From Pristionchus mayeri (lineage: Eukaryota; Nematoda; Chromadorea; Rhabditida; Neodiplogasteridae), in contig BTRK01000006.1 in NCBI GenBank assembly GCA_036245805.1, positions 39,064,901 through 39,128,900 of the forward strand: a stretch of DNA of 64,000 nt, given 5' to 3'. A program made the translations under genes and the position numbers. Each line of letters opens with the position of its first letter. The first letter of the stretch is position 1. Below, one piece after another: positions 11,530-23,857 of this stretch. The notes under the pieces were generated by a model. It worked only from the letters and a program-made list of their open reading frames with translations, ran no database searches and had not been told where the DNA came from.

Positions 11530-14500
11530 CATATTATTGGAATGTTCTTTGGTTTTGAACCAACAACGTGATCAGTTCAGCAGCAAATGTCATCGGAAAG
11601 CGAGCGAGCAATCGATGAGTGAGGAGAGAAAAAGAGAGATCACGATGGCAGTGCAAGAACTAATCATATTATTGGAATGTTCTTTGGTTTTGAACCAACA
11701 ACGTGATCAGTTCAGCAGCAAATGTCATCGGAAAGCGAGCGAGCAATCGATGAATGAGGAGAGAAAAAGAGAGATCACGATGGCAATGCAAGAACTAATC
11801 ATATTATTGGAATGTTCTTTGGTTTTGAACCAACAACGTGATCAGTTCAGCAGCAAATGTCATCGGAAAGCGAGCGAGCAATCGATGAATGAGGAGAGAA
11901 AAAGAGAGATCACGATGGCAGTGCAAGAACTAATCATATTATTGGAATGTTCTTTGGTTTTGAACCAACAACGTGATCAGTTCAGCAGCAAATGTCATCG
12001 GAAAGCGAGCGAGCAATCGATGAGTGAGGAGAGAAAAAGAGAGATCACGATGGCAGTGCAAGAACTAATCATATTATTGGAATGTTCTTTGGTTTTGAAC
12101 CAACAACGTGATCAGTTCAGCAGGAAATGTCATCGGAAAGCGAGCGAGCAATCGATGAGTGAGGAGAGAAAAAGAGAGATCACGATGGCAATGCAGTACT
12201 AATCATATTATTGGAATGTTCTTTGGTTTTGAACCAACAACGTGATCAGTTCAGCAGCAAATGTCATCGGAAAGCGAGCGAGCAATCGATGAGTGAGGAG
12301 AGAAAAAGAGAGATCACGATGGCAGTGCAAGAACTAATCATATTATTGGAATGTTCTTTGGTTTTGAACCAACAACGTGATCAGTTCAGCAGCAAATGTC
12401 ATCGGAAAGCGAGCGAGCAATCGATGAATGAGGAGAGAAAAAGAGAGATCACGATGGCAATGCAAGAACTAATCATATTATTGGAATGTTCTTTGGTTTT
12501 GAACCAACAACGTGATCAGTTCAGCAGCAAATGTCATCGGAAAGCGAGCGAGCAATCGATGAGTGAGGAGAGAAAAAGAGAGATCACGATGGCAATGCAA
12601 GAACTAATCATATTATTGGAATGTTCTTTGGTTTTGAACCAACAACGTGATCAGTTCAGCAGCAAATGTCATCGGAAAGCGAGCGAGCAATCGATGAGTG
12701 AGGAGAGAAAAAGAGAGATCACGATGGCAGTGCAAGAACTAATCATATTATTGGAATGTTCTTTGGTTTTGAACCAACAACGTGATCAGTTCAGCAGCAA
12801 ATGTCATCGGAAAGCGAGCGAGCAATCGATGAATGAGGAGAGAAAAAGAGAGATCACGATGGCAATGCAAGAACTAATCATATTATTGGAATGTTCTTTG
12901 GTTTTGAACCAACAACGTGATCAGTTCAGCAGCAAATGTCATCGGAAAGCGAGCGAGCAATCGATGAATGAGGAGAGAAAAAGAGAGATCACGATGGCAG
13001 TGCAAGAACTAATCATATTATTGGAATGTTCTTTGGTTTTGAACCAACAACGTGATCAGTTCAGCAGGAAATGTCATCGGAAAGCGAGCGAGCAATCGAT
13101 GAGTGAGGAGAGAAAAAGAGAGATCACGATGGCAATGCAGTACTAATCATATTATTGGAATGTTCTTTGGTTTTGAACCAACAACGTGATCAGTTCAGCA
13201 GCAAATGTCATCGGAAAGCGAGCGAGCAATCGATGAGTGAGGAGAGAAAAAGAGAGATCACGATGGCAGTGCAAGAACTAATCATATTATTGGAATGTTC
13301 TTTGGTTTTGAACCAACAACGTGATCAGTTCAGCAGCAAATGTCATCGGAAAGCGAGCGAGCAATCGATGAATGAGGAGAGAAAAAGAGAGATCACGATG
13401 GCAATGCAAGAACTAATCATATTATTGGAATGTTCTTTGGTTTTGAACCAACAACGTGATCAGTTCAGCAGCAAATGTCATCGGAAAGCGAGCGAGCAAT
13501 CGATGAGTGAGGAGAGAAAAAGAGAGATCACGATGGCAATGCAAGAACTAATCATATTATTGGAATGTTCTTTGGTTTTGAACCAACAACGTGATCAGTT
13601 CAGCAGCAAATGTCATCGGAAAGCGAGCGAGCAATCGATGAGTGAGGAGAGAAAAAGAGAGATCACGATGGCAATGCAAGAACTAATCATATTATTGGAA
13701 TGTTCTTTGGTTTTGAACCAACAACGTGATCAGTTCAGCAGCAAATGTCATCGGAAAGCGAGCGAGCAATCGATGAATGAGGAAAGAAAAAGAGAGATCA
13801 CGATGGCAATGCAAGAACTAATCATATTATTGGAATGTTCTTTGGTTTTGACCCAACAACGTGATCAGTTCAGCAGCAAATGTCATCGGAAAGCGAGCGA
13901 GCAATCGATGAGTGAGGAGAGAAAAAGAGAGATCACGATGGCAGTGCAAGAACTAATCATATTATTGGAATGTTCTTTGGTTTTGAACCAACAACTTGAT
14001 CAGTTCAGCAGCAAATGTCATCGGAAAGCGAGCGAGCAATCGATGAATGAGGAGAGAAAAAGAGAGATCACGATGGCAGTGCAAGAACTAATCATATTAT
14101 TGGAATGTTCTTTGGTTTTGAACCAACAACGTGATCAGTTCAGCAGCAAATGTCATCGGAAAGCGAGCGAGCAATCGATGAATGAGGAGAGAAAAAGAGA
14201 GATCACGATGGCAATGCAAGAACTAATCATATTATTGGAATGTTCTTTGGTTTTGAACCAACAACGTGATCAGTTCAGCAGCAAATGTCATCGGAAAGCG
14301 AGCGAGCAATCGATGAATGAGGAGAGAAAAAGAGAGATCACGATGGCAGTGCAAGAACTAATCATATTATTGGAATGTTCTTTGGTTTTGAACCAACAAC
14401 GTGATCAGTTCAGCAGGAAATGTCATCGGAAAGCGAGCGAGCAATCGATGAGTGAGGAGAGAAAAAGAGAGATCACGATGGCAATGCAGTACTAATCATA

Positions 14501-15540
14501 TTATTGGAATGTTCTTTGGTTTTGAACCAACAATGTGATCAGTTCAGCAGCAAATGTCATCGGAAAGCGAGCGAGCAATCGATGAGTGAGGAGAGAAAAA
14601 GAGAGATCACGATGGCAGTGCAAGAACTAATCATATTATTGGAATGTTCTTTGGTTTTGAACCAACAACGTGATCAGTTCAGCAGCAAATGTCATCGGAA
14701 AGCGAGCGAGCAATCGATGAATGAGGAGAGAAAAAGAGAGATCACGATGGCAATGCAAGAACTAATCATATTATTGGAATGTTCTTTGGTTTTGAACCAA
14801 CAACGTGATCAGTTCAGCAGCAAATGTCATCGGAAAGCGAGCGAGCAATCGATGAGTGAGGAGAGAAAAAGAGAGATCACGATGGCAATGCAAGAACTAA
14901 TCATATTATTGGAATGTTCTTTGGTTTTGAACCAACAACGTGATCAGTTCAGCAGCAAATGTCATCGGAAAGCGAGCGAGCAATCGATGAGTGAGGAGAG
15001 AAAAAGAGAGATCACGATGGCAATGCAAGAACTAATCATATTATTGGAATGTTCTTTGGTTTTGAACCAACAACGTGATCAGTTCAGCAGCAAATGTCAT
15101 CGGAAAGCGAGCGAGCAATCGATGAATGAGGAAAGAAAAAGAGAGATCACGATGGCAATGCAAGAACTAATCATATTATTGGAATGTTCTTTGGTTTTGA
15201 CCCAACAACGTGATCAGTTCAGCAGCAAATGTCATCGGAAAGCGAGCGAGCAATCGATGAGTGAGGAGAGAAAAAGAGAGATCACGATGGCAGTGCAAGA
15301 ACTAATCATATTATTGGAATGTTCTTTGGTTTTGAACCAACAACTTGATCAGTTCAGCAGCAAATGTCATCGGAAAGCGAGCGAGCAATCGATGAATGAG
15401 GAGAGAAAAAGAGAGATCACGATGGCAGTGCAAGAACTAATCATATTATTGGAATGTTCTTTGGTTTTGAACCAACAACGTGATCAGTTCAGCAGCAAAT
15501 GTCATCGGAAAGCGAGCGAGCAATCGATGAATGAGGAGAG
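11530..15540 (+). repeat. Nested tandem duplications of 5, 7 and 10 monomers
   Basis: A deletion junction (gcaatgcagtactaatc, one base shorter than normal, giving an in-frame TAA) recurs near 11,520, 12,195, 13,139 and 14,488. The intervals between the units that follow are 674, 944 and 1349 bp, equal to 5, 7 and 10 monomers minus one base. Each is preceded by a unit with cagcaggaaatg. The 1349-bp unit at 13,155-14,503 is repeated from 14,504 with the same order of rare markers (ggaaagaaaa at 13,784 and 15,133; ttttgacccaac; caacttgatcag). The second copy diverges near 15,540. Confidence 0.8.
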
Positions 15541-15737
15541 AAAAAGAGAGATCACGATGGCAGTGCAAGAACTAATCATATTATTGGAATGTTCTTTGGT
15601 TTTGAACCAACAACGTGATCAGTTCAGCAGCAAATGTCATCGGAAAGCGAGCGAGCAATCGATGAGTGAGGAGAGAAAAAGAGAGATCACGATGGCAATG
15701 CAAGAACTAATCATATTATTGGAAGGTTCTTCTGGTT

Positions 15738-18700
15738 TTGAACCAACAACGTGATCAGTTCAGCAGCAAATGTCATCGGAAAGCGAGCGAGCAATCGATG
15801 AATGAGGAGAGAAAAAGAGAGATCACGATGGCAGTGCAAGAACTAATCATATTATTGGAATGTTCTTTGGTTTTGAACCAACAACGTGATCAGTTCAGCA
15901 GCAAATGTCATCGGAAAGCGAGCGAGCAATCGATGAGTGAGGAGAGAAAAAGAGAGATCACGATGGCAATGCAAGAACTAATCATATTATTGGAATGTTC
16001 TTTGGTTTTGAACCAACAACGTGATCAGTTCAGCAGCAAATGTCATCGGAAAGCGAGCGAGCAATCGATGAGTGAGGAGAGAAAAAGAGAGATCACGATG
16101 GCAATGCAAGAACTAATCATATTATTGGAATGTTCTTTGGTTTTGAACCAACAACGTGATCAGTTCAGCAGCAAATGTCATCGGAAAGAGAGCGAGCAAT
16201 CGATGAGTGAGGAGAGAAAAAGAGAGATCACGATGGCAGTGCAAGAACTAATCATATTATTGGAATGTTCTTTGGTTTTGAACCAACAACGTGATCAGTT
16301 CAGCAGCAAATGTCATCGGAAAGCGAGCGAGCAATCGATGAATGAGGAGAGAAAAAGAGAGATCACGATGGCAATGCAAGAACTAATCATATTATTGGAA
16401 TGTTCTTTGGTTTTGAACCAACAACGTGATCAGTTCAGCAGCAAATGTCATCGGAAAGCGAGCGAGCAATCGATGAATGAGGAGAGAAAAAGAGAGATCA
16501 CGATGGCAATGCAAGAACTAATCATATTATTGGAATGTTCTTTGGTTTTGAACCAACAACGTGATCAGTTCAGCAGCAAATGTCATCGGAAAGCGAGCGA
16601 GCAATCGATGAATGAGGAGAGAAAAAGAGAGATCACGATGGCAATGCAAGAACTAATCATATTATTGGAATGTTCTTTGGTTTTGAACCAACAACGTGAT
16701 CAGTTCAGCAGCAAATGTCATCGGAAAGCGAGCGAGCAATCGATGAGTGAGGAGAGAAAAAGAGAGATCACGATGGCAATGCAAGAACTAATCATATTAT
16801 TGGAATGTTCTTTGGTTTTGAACCAACAACGTGATCAGTTCAGCAGCAAATGTCATCGGAAAGCGAGCGAGCAATCGATGAGTGAGGAGAGAAAAAGAGA
16901 GATCACGATGGCAGTGCAAGAACTAATCATATTATTGGAATGTTCTTTGGTTTTGAACCAACAACGTGATCAGTTCAGCAGCAAATGTCATCGGAAAGCG
17001 AGCGAGCAATCGATGAGTGAGGAGAGAAAAAGAGAGATCACGATGGCAATGCAAGAACTAATCATATTATTGGAATGTTCTTTGGTTTTGAACCAACAAC
17101 GTGATCAGTTCAGCAGCAAATGTCATCGGAAAGCGAGCGAGCAATCGATGAGTGAGGAGAGAAAAAGAGAGATCACGATGGCAATGCAAGAACTAATCAT
17201 ATTATTGGAATGTTCTTTGGTTTTGAACCAACAACGTGATCAGTTCAGCAGCAAATGTCATCGGAAAGCGAGCGAGCAATCGATGAGTGAGGAGAGAAAA
17301 AGAGAGATCACGATGGCAGTGCAAGAACTAATCATATTATTGGAATGTTCTTTGGTTTTGAACCAACAACGTGATCAGTTCAGCAGCAAATGTCATCGGA
17401 AAGCGAGCGAGCAATCGATGAATGAGGAGAGAAAAAGAGAGATCACGATGGCAATGCAAGAACTAATCATATTATTGGAATGTTCTTTGGTTTTGAACCA
17501 ACAACGTGATCAGTTCAGCAGCAAATGTCATCGGAAAGCGAGCGAGCAATCGATGAGTGAGGAGAGAAAAAGAGAGATCACGATGGCAATGCAAGAACTA
17601 ATCATATTATTGGAATGTTCTTTGGTTTTGAACCAACAACGTGATCAGTTCAGCAGCAAATGTCATCGGAAAGCGAGCGAGCAATCGATGAGTGAGGAGA
17701 GAAAAAGAGAGATCACGATGGCAATGCAAGAACTAATCATATTATTGGAATGTTCTTTGGTTTTGAACCAACAACGTGATCAGTTCAGCAGCAAATGTCA
17801 TCGGAAAGCGAGCGAGCAATCGATGAGTGAGGAGAGAAAAAGAGAGATCACGATGGCAGTGCAAGAACTAATCATATTATTGGAATGTTCTTTGGTTTTG
17901 AACCAACAACGTGATCAGTTCAGCAGCAAATGTCATCGGAAAGCGAGCGAGCAATCGATGAATGAGGAGAGAAAAAGAGAGATCACGATGGCAATGCAAG
18001 AACTAATCATATTATTGGAATGTTCTTTGGTTTTGAACCAACAACGTGATCAGTTCAGCAGCAAATGTCATCGGAAAGCGAGCGAGCAATCGATGAATGA
18101 GGAGAGAAAAAGAGAGATCACGATGGCAATGCAAGAACTAATCATATTATTGGAATGTTCTTTGGTTTTGAACCAACAACGTGATCAGTTCAGCAGCAAA
18201 TGTCATCGGAAAGCGAGCGAGCAATCGATGAATGAGGAGAGAAAAAGAGAGATCACGATGGCAATGCAAGAACTAATCATATTATTGGAATGTTCTTTGG
18301 TTTTGAACCAACAACGTGATCAGTTCAGCAGCAAATGTCATCGGAAAGCGAGCGAGCAATCGATGAGTGAGGAGAGAAAAAGAGAGATCACGATGGCAAT
18401 GCAAGAACTAATCATATTATTGGAATGTTCTTTGGTTTTGAACCAACAACGTGATCAGTTCAGCAGCAAATGTCATCGGAAAGCGAGCGAGCAATCGATG
18501 AGTGAGGAGAGAAAAAGAGAGATCACGATGGCAGTGCAAGAACTAATCATATTATTGGAATGTTCTTTGGTTTTGAACCAACAACGTGATCAGTTCAGCA
18601 GCAAATGTCATCGGAAAGCGAGCGAGCAATCGATGAATGAGGAGAGAAAAAGAGAGATCACGATGGCAATGCAAGAACTAATCATATTATTGGAATGTTC

Positions 18701-19307
18701 TTTGGTTTTGAACCAACAACGTGATCAGTTCAGCAGCAAATGTCATCGGAAAGCGAGCGAGCAATCGATGAATGAGGAGAGAAAAAGAGAGATCACGATG
18801 GCAATGCAAGAACTAATCATATTATTGGAATGTTCTTTGGTTTTGAACCAACAACGTGATCAGTTCAGCAGCAAATGTCATCGGAAAGCGAGCGAGCAAT
18901 CGATGAATGAGGAGAGAAAAAGAGAGATTACGATGGCAGTGCAAGAACTAATCATATTATTGGAATGTTCTTTGGTTTTGAACCAACAACGTGATCAGTT
19001 CAGCAGCAAATGTCATCGGAAAGCGAGCGAGCAATCGATGAATGAGGAGAGAAAAAGAGAGATCACGATGGCAATGCAAGAACTAATCATATTATTGGAA
19101 TGTTCTTTGGTTTTGAACCAACAACGTGATCAGTTCAGCAGCAAATGTCATCGGAAAGCGAGCGAGCAATCGATGAGTGAGGAGAGAAAAAGAGAGATCA
19201 CGATGGCAGTGCAAGAACTAATCATATTATTGGAATGTTCTTTGGTTTTGAACCAACAACGTGATCAGTTCAGCAGCAAATGTCATCGGAAAGCGAGCGA
19301 GCAATAG
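15738..19307 (+). other. Longest open frame in the satellite (1189 codons), probably not a gene
   Basis: About 26 type-A monomers read without a stop, giving a 45-residue repeat rich in Glu, Lys, Arg, Gln and Ser with a hydrophobic stretch (MQELIILLECSLVLNQQ). The frame opens at a TTG; the first ATG is at 15,798. It ends at a TAG made by one substitution (tcg to tag at 19,305-19,307), after which the same frame resumes at once. No signal peptide, promoter, splice pattern or known domain is visible. Differences between units are mostly amino-acid changing, which does not suggest protein-level constraint. Confidence 0.3.
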
Positions 19308-20193
19308 ATGAATGAGGAGAGAAAAAGAGAGATCACGATGGCAATGCAAGAACTAATCATATTATTGGAATGTTCTTTGGTTTTGAACCAACAACGTGAT
19401 CAGTTCAGCAGCAAATGTCATCGGAAAGCGAGCGAGCAATCGATGAGTGAGGAGAGAAAAAGAGAGATCACGATGGCAATGCAAGAACTAATCATATTAT
19501 TGGAATGTTCTTTGGTTTTGAACCAACAACGTGATCAGTTCAGCAGCAAATGTCATCGGAAAGCGAGCGAGCAATCGATGAATGAGGAAAGAAAAAGAGA
19601 GATCACGATGGCAATGCAAGAACTAATCATATTATTGGAATGTTCTTTGGTTTTGACCCAACAACGTGATCAGTTCAGCAGCAAATGTCATCGGAAAGCG
19701 AGCGAGCAATCGATGAGTGAGGAGAGAAAAAGAGAGATCACGATGGCAGTGCAAGAACTAATCATATTATTGGAATGTTCTTTGGTTTTGAACCAACAAC
19801 TTGATCAGTTCAGCAGCAAATGTCATCGGAAAGCGAGCGAGCAATCGATGAATGAGGAGAGAAAAAGAGAGATCACGATGGCAGTGCAAGAACTAATCAT
19901 ATTATTGGAATGTTCTTTGGTTTTGAACCAACAACGTGATCAGTTCAGCAGCAAATGTCATCGGAAAGCGAGCGAGCAATCGATGAATGAGGAGAGAAAA
20001 AGAGAGATCACGATGGCAGTGCAAGAACTAATCATATTATTGGAATGTTCTTTGGTTTTGAACCAACAACGTGATCAGTTCAGCAGCAAATGTCATCGGA
20101 AAGCGAGCGAGCAATCGATGAGTGAGGAGAGAAAAAGAGAGATCACGATGGCAATGCAAGAACTAATCATATTATTGGAAGGTTCTTCTGGTT

Positions 20194-22818
20194 TTGAACC
20201 AACAACGTGATCAGTTCAGCAGCAAATGTCATCGGAAAGCGAGCGAGCAATCGATGAATGAGGAGAGAAAAAGAGAGATCACGATGGCAGTGCAAGAACT
20301 AATCAAATTATTGGAATGTTCTTTGGTTTTGAACCAACAACGTGATCAGTTCAGCAGCAAATGTCATCGGAAAGCGAGCGAGCAATCGATGAGTGAGGAG
20401 AGAAAAAGAGAGATCACGATGGCAATGCAAGAACTAATCATATTATTGGAATGTTCTTTGGTTTTGAACCAACAACGTGATCAGTTCAGCAGCAAATGTC
20501 ATCGGAAAGCGAGCGAGCAATCGATGAGTGAGGAGAGAAAAGGAGAGATCACGATGGCAATGCAAGAACTAATCATATTATTGGAATGTTCTTTGGTTTT
20601 GAACCAACAACGTGATCAGTTCAGCAGCAAATGTCATCGGAAAGCGAGCGAGCAATCGATGAGTGAGGAGAGAAAAAGAGAGATCACGATGGCAATGCAA
20701 GAACTAATCATATTATTGGAATGTTCTTTGGTTTTGAACCAACAACGTGATCAGTTCAGCAGCAAATGTCATCGGAAAGCGAGCGAGCAATCGATGAATG
20801 AGGAGAGAAAAAGAGAGATCACGATGGCAATGCAAGAACTAATCATATTATTGGAATGTTCTTTGGTTTTGAACCAACAACGTGATCAGTTCAGCAGCAA
20901 ATGTCATCGGAAAGCGAGCGAGCAATCGATGAATGAGGAGAGAAAAAGAGAGATCACGATGGCAATGCAAGAACTAATCATATTATTGGAATGTTCTTTG
21001 GTTTCGAACCAACAACGTGATCAGTTCAGCAGCAAATGTCATCGGAAAGCGAGCGAGCAATCGATGAATGAGGAGAGAAAAAGAGAGATCACGATGGCAA
21101 TGCAAGAACTAATCATATTATTGGAATGTTCTTTGGTTTTGAACCAACAACGTGATCAGTTCAGCAGCAAATGTCATCGGAAAGCGAGCGAGCAATCGAT
21201 GAGTGAGGAGAGAAAAAGAGAGATCACGATGGCAGTGCAAGAACTAATCATATTATTGGAATGTTCTTTGGTTTTGAACCAACAACGTGATCAGTTCAGC
21301 AGCAAATGTCATCGGAAAGCGAGCGAGCAATCGATGAGTGAGGAGAGAAAAAGAGAGATCACGATGGCAATGCAAGAACTAATCATAATATTGGAATGTT
21401 CTTTGGTTTTGAACCAACAACGTGATCAGTTCAGCAGCAAATGTCATCGGAAAGCGAGCGAGCAATCGATGAATGAGGAGAGAAAAAGAGAGATCACGAT
21501 GGCAATGCAAGAACTAATCATATTATTGGAATGTTCTTTGGTTTTGACCCAACAACGTGATCAGTTCAGCAGCAAATGTCATCGGAAAGCGAGCGAGCAA
21601 TCGATGAGTGAGGAGAGAAAAAGAGAGATCACGATGGCAGTGCAAGAACTAATCATATTATTGGAATGTTCTTTGGTTTTGAACCAACAACTTGATCAGT
21701 TCAGCAGCAAATGTCATCGGAAAGCGAGCGAGCAATGGATGAATGAGGAGAGAAAAAGAGAGATCACGATGGCAATGCAAGAACTAATCATATTATTGGA
21801 ATGTTCTTTGGTTTTGAACCAACAACGTGATCAGTTCAGCAGCAAATGTCATCGGAAAGCGAGCGAGCAATCGATGAATGAGGAGAGAAAAAGAGAGATC
21901 ACGATGGCAATGCAAGAACTAATCATATTATTGGAATGTTCTTTGGTTTTGAACCAACAACGTGATCAGTTCAGCAGCAAATGTCATCGGAAAGCGAGCG
22001 AGCAATCGATGAATGAGGAGAGAAAAAGAGAGATCACGATGGCAGTGCAAGAACTAATCATATTATTGGAATGTTCTTTGGTTTTGAACCAACAACGTGA
22101 TCAGTTCAGCAGCAAATGTCATCGGAAAGCGAGCGAGCAATCGATGAGTGAGGAGAGAAAAAGAGAGATCACGATGGCAGTGCAAGAACTAATCATATTA
22201 TTGGAATGTTCTTTGGTTTTGAACCAACAACGTGATCAGTTCAGCAGCAAATGTCATCGGAAAGCGAGCGAGCAATCGATGAATGAGGAGAGAAAAAGAG
22301 AGATCACGATGGCAATGCAAGAACTAATCATATTATTGGAATGTTCTTTGGTTTTGAACCAACAACGTGATCAGTTCAGCAGCAAATGTCATCGGAAAGC
22401 GAGCGAGCAATCGATGAGTGAGGAGAGAAAAAGAGAGATCACGATGGCAATGCAAGAACTAATCATAATATTGGAATGTTCTTTGGTTTTGAACCAACAA
22501 CGTGATCAGTTCAGCAGCAAATGTCATCGGAAAGCGAGCGAGCAATCGATGAATGAGGAGAGAAAAAGAGAGATCACGATGGCAATGCAAGAACTAATCA
22601 TATTATTGGAATGTTCTTTGGTTTTGACCCAACAACGTGATCAGTTCAGCAGCAAATGTCATCGGAAAGCGAGCGAGCAATCGATGAGTGAGGAGAGAAA
22701 AAGAGAGATCACGATGGCAGTGCAAGAACTAATCATATTATTGGAATGTTCTTTGGTTTTGAACCAACAACTTGATCAGTTCAGCAGCAAATGTCATCGG
22801 AAAGCGAGCGAGCAATGA
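20194..22818 (+). other. 874-codon open frame in the satellite, probably not a gene
   Basis: The frame opens at TTG; the first ATG is at 20,254. It spans the 1080-bp higher-order repeat and ends at TGA where gcaatggatg of the sister copy became gcaatgaatg. The same phase reopens immediately at 22,819. Private substitutions include LIKLL near 20,304 and RKGEI near 20,540. The gain of a stop by one substitution inside a recent duplicate suggests the frame is not maintained. Confidence 0.3.
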
Positions 22819-23235
22819 ATGAATGAGGAGAGAAAAAGAGAGATCACGATGGCAATGCAAGAACTAATCATATTATTGGAATGTTCTTTGGTTTTGAACC
22901 AACAACGTGATCAGTTCAGCAGCAAATGTCATCGGAAAGCGAGCGAGCAATCGATGAATGAGGAGAGAAAAAGAGAGATCACGATGGCAATGCAAGAACT
23001 AATCATATTATTGGAATGTTCTTTGGTTTTGAACCAACAACGTGATCAGTTCAGCAGCAAATGTCATCGGAAAGCGAGCGAGCAATCGATGAATGAGGAG
23101 AGAAAAAGAGAGATCACGATGGCAGTGCAAGAACTAATCATATTATTGGAATGTTCTTTGGTTTTGAACCAACAACGTGATCAGTTCAGCAGCAAATGTC
23201 ATCGGAAAGCGAGCGAGCAATCGATGAGTGAGGAG
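21250..23235 (+). repeat. 1080-bp (8-monomer) higher-order repeat, ~1.8 copies
   Basis: Rare markers recur exactly 1080 bp apart: aatcataatattgg at 21,381 and 22,461, ttttgacccaac near 21,545 and 22,625, and caacttgatcag near 21,690 and 22,770. The unit after the last marker carries gcaatggatg in the first copy and gcaatgaatg in the second; the second change creates a TGA stop. The same marker order (gacccaac, cttgatcag, gcaatggatg) is also present at 10,745-10,945, so this segment moved over more than 10 kb. Confidence 0.8.
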
Positions 23236-23857
23236 AGAAAAAGAGAGATCACGATGGCAATGCAAGAACTAATCATATTATTGGAAGGTTCTTCTGGTTT
23301 TGAACCAACAACGTGATCAGTTCAGCAGCAAATGTCATCGGAAAGCGAGCGAGCAATCGATGAATGAGGAGAGAAAAAGAGAGATCACGATGGCAGTGCA
23401 AGAACTAATCATATTATTGGAATGTTCTTTGGTTTTGAACCAACAACGTGATCAGTTCAGCAGCAAATGTCATCGGAAAGCGAGCGAGCAATCGATGAGT
23501 GAGGAGAGAAAAAGAGAGATCACGATGGCAATGCAAGAACTAATCATATTATTGGAATGTTCTTTGGTTTTGAACCAACAACGTGATCAGTTCAGCAGCA
23601 AATGTCATCGGAAAGCGAGCGAGCAATCGATGAGTGTGGAGAGAAAAAGAGAGATCACGATGGCAGTGCAAGAACTAATCATATTATTGGAATGTTCTTT
23701 GGTTTTGAACCAACAACGTGATAAGTTCAGCAGCAAATGTCATCGGAAAGCGAGCGAGCAATCGATGAATGAGGAGAGAAAAAGAGAGATCACGATGGCA
23801 ATGCAAGCACTAATCATATTATTGGAAGGTTCTTCTGGTTTTGAACCAACAACGTGA

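Larger units (their letters stand above)
8646..23857 (+). repeat. Homogeneous type-A domain (~112 monomers)
   Basis: Over about 15.2 kb nearly every unit is the 135-bp A form. B or hybrid units occur only near 15,720, 20,170, 23,280 and 23,830. This is why the longest open frames of the window lie here. The remaining variation is mostly the agt/aat and atg/gtg alternatives plus block-specific markers: ttttgacccaac, caacttgatcag, gcaatggatg and the atgcagtactaatc deletion. Domain edges are sharp; the flanks on both sides mix B and hybrid units. Confidence 0.85.
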
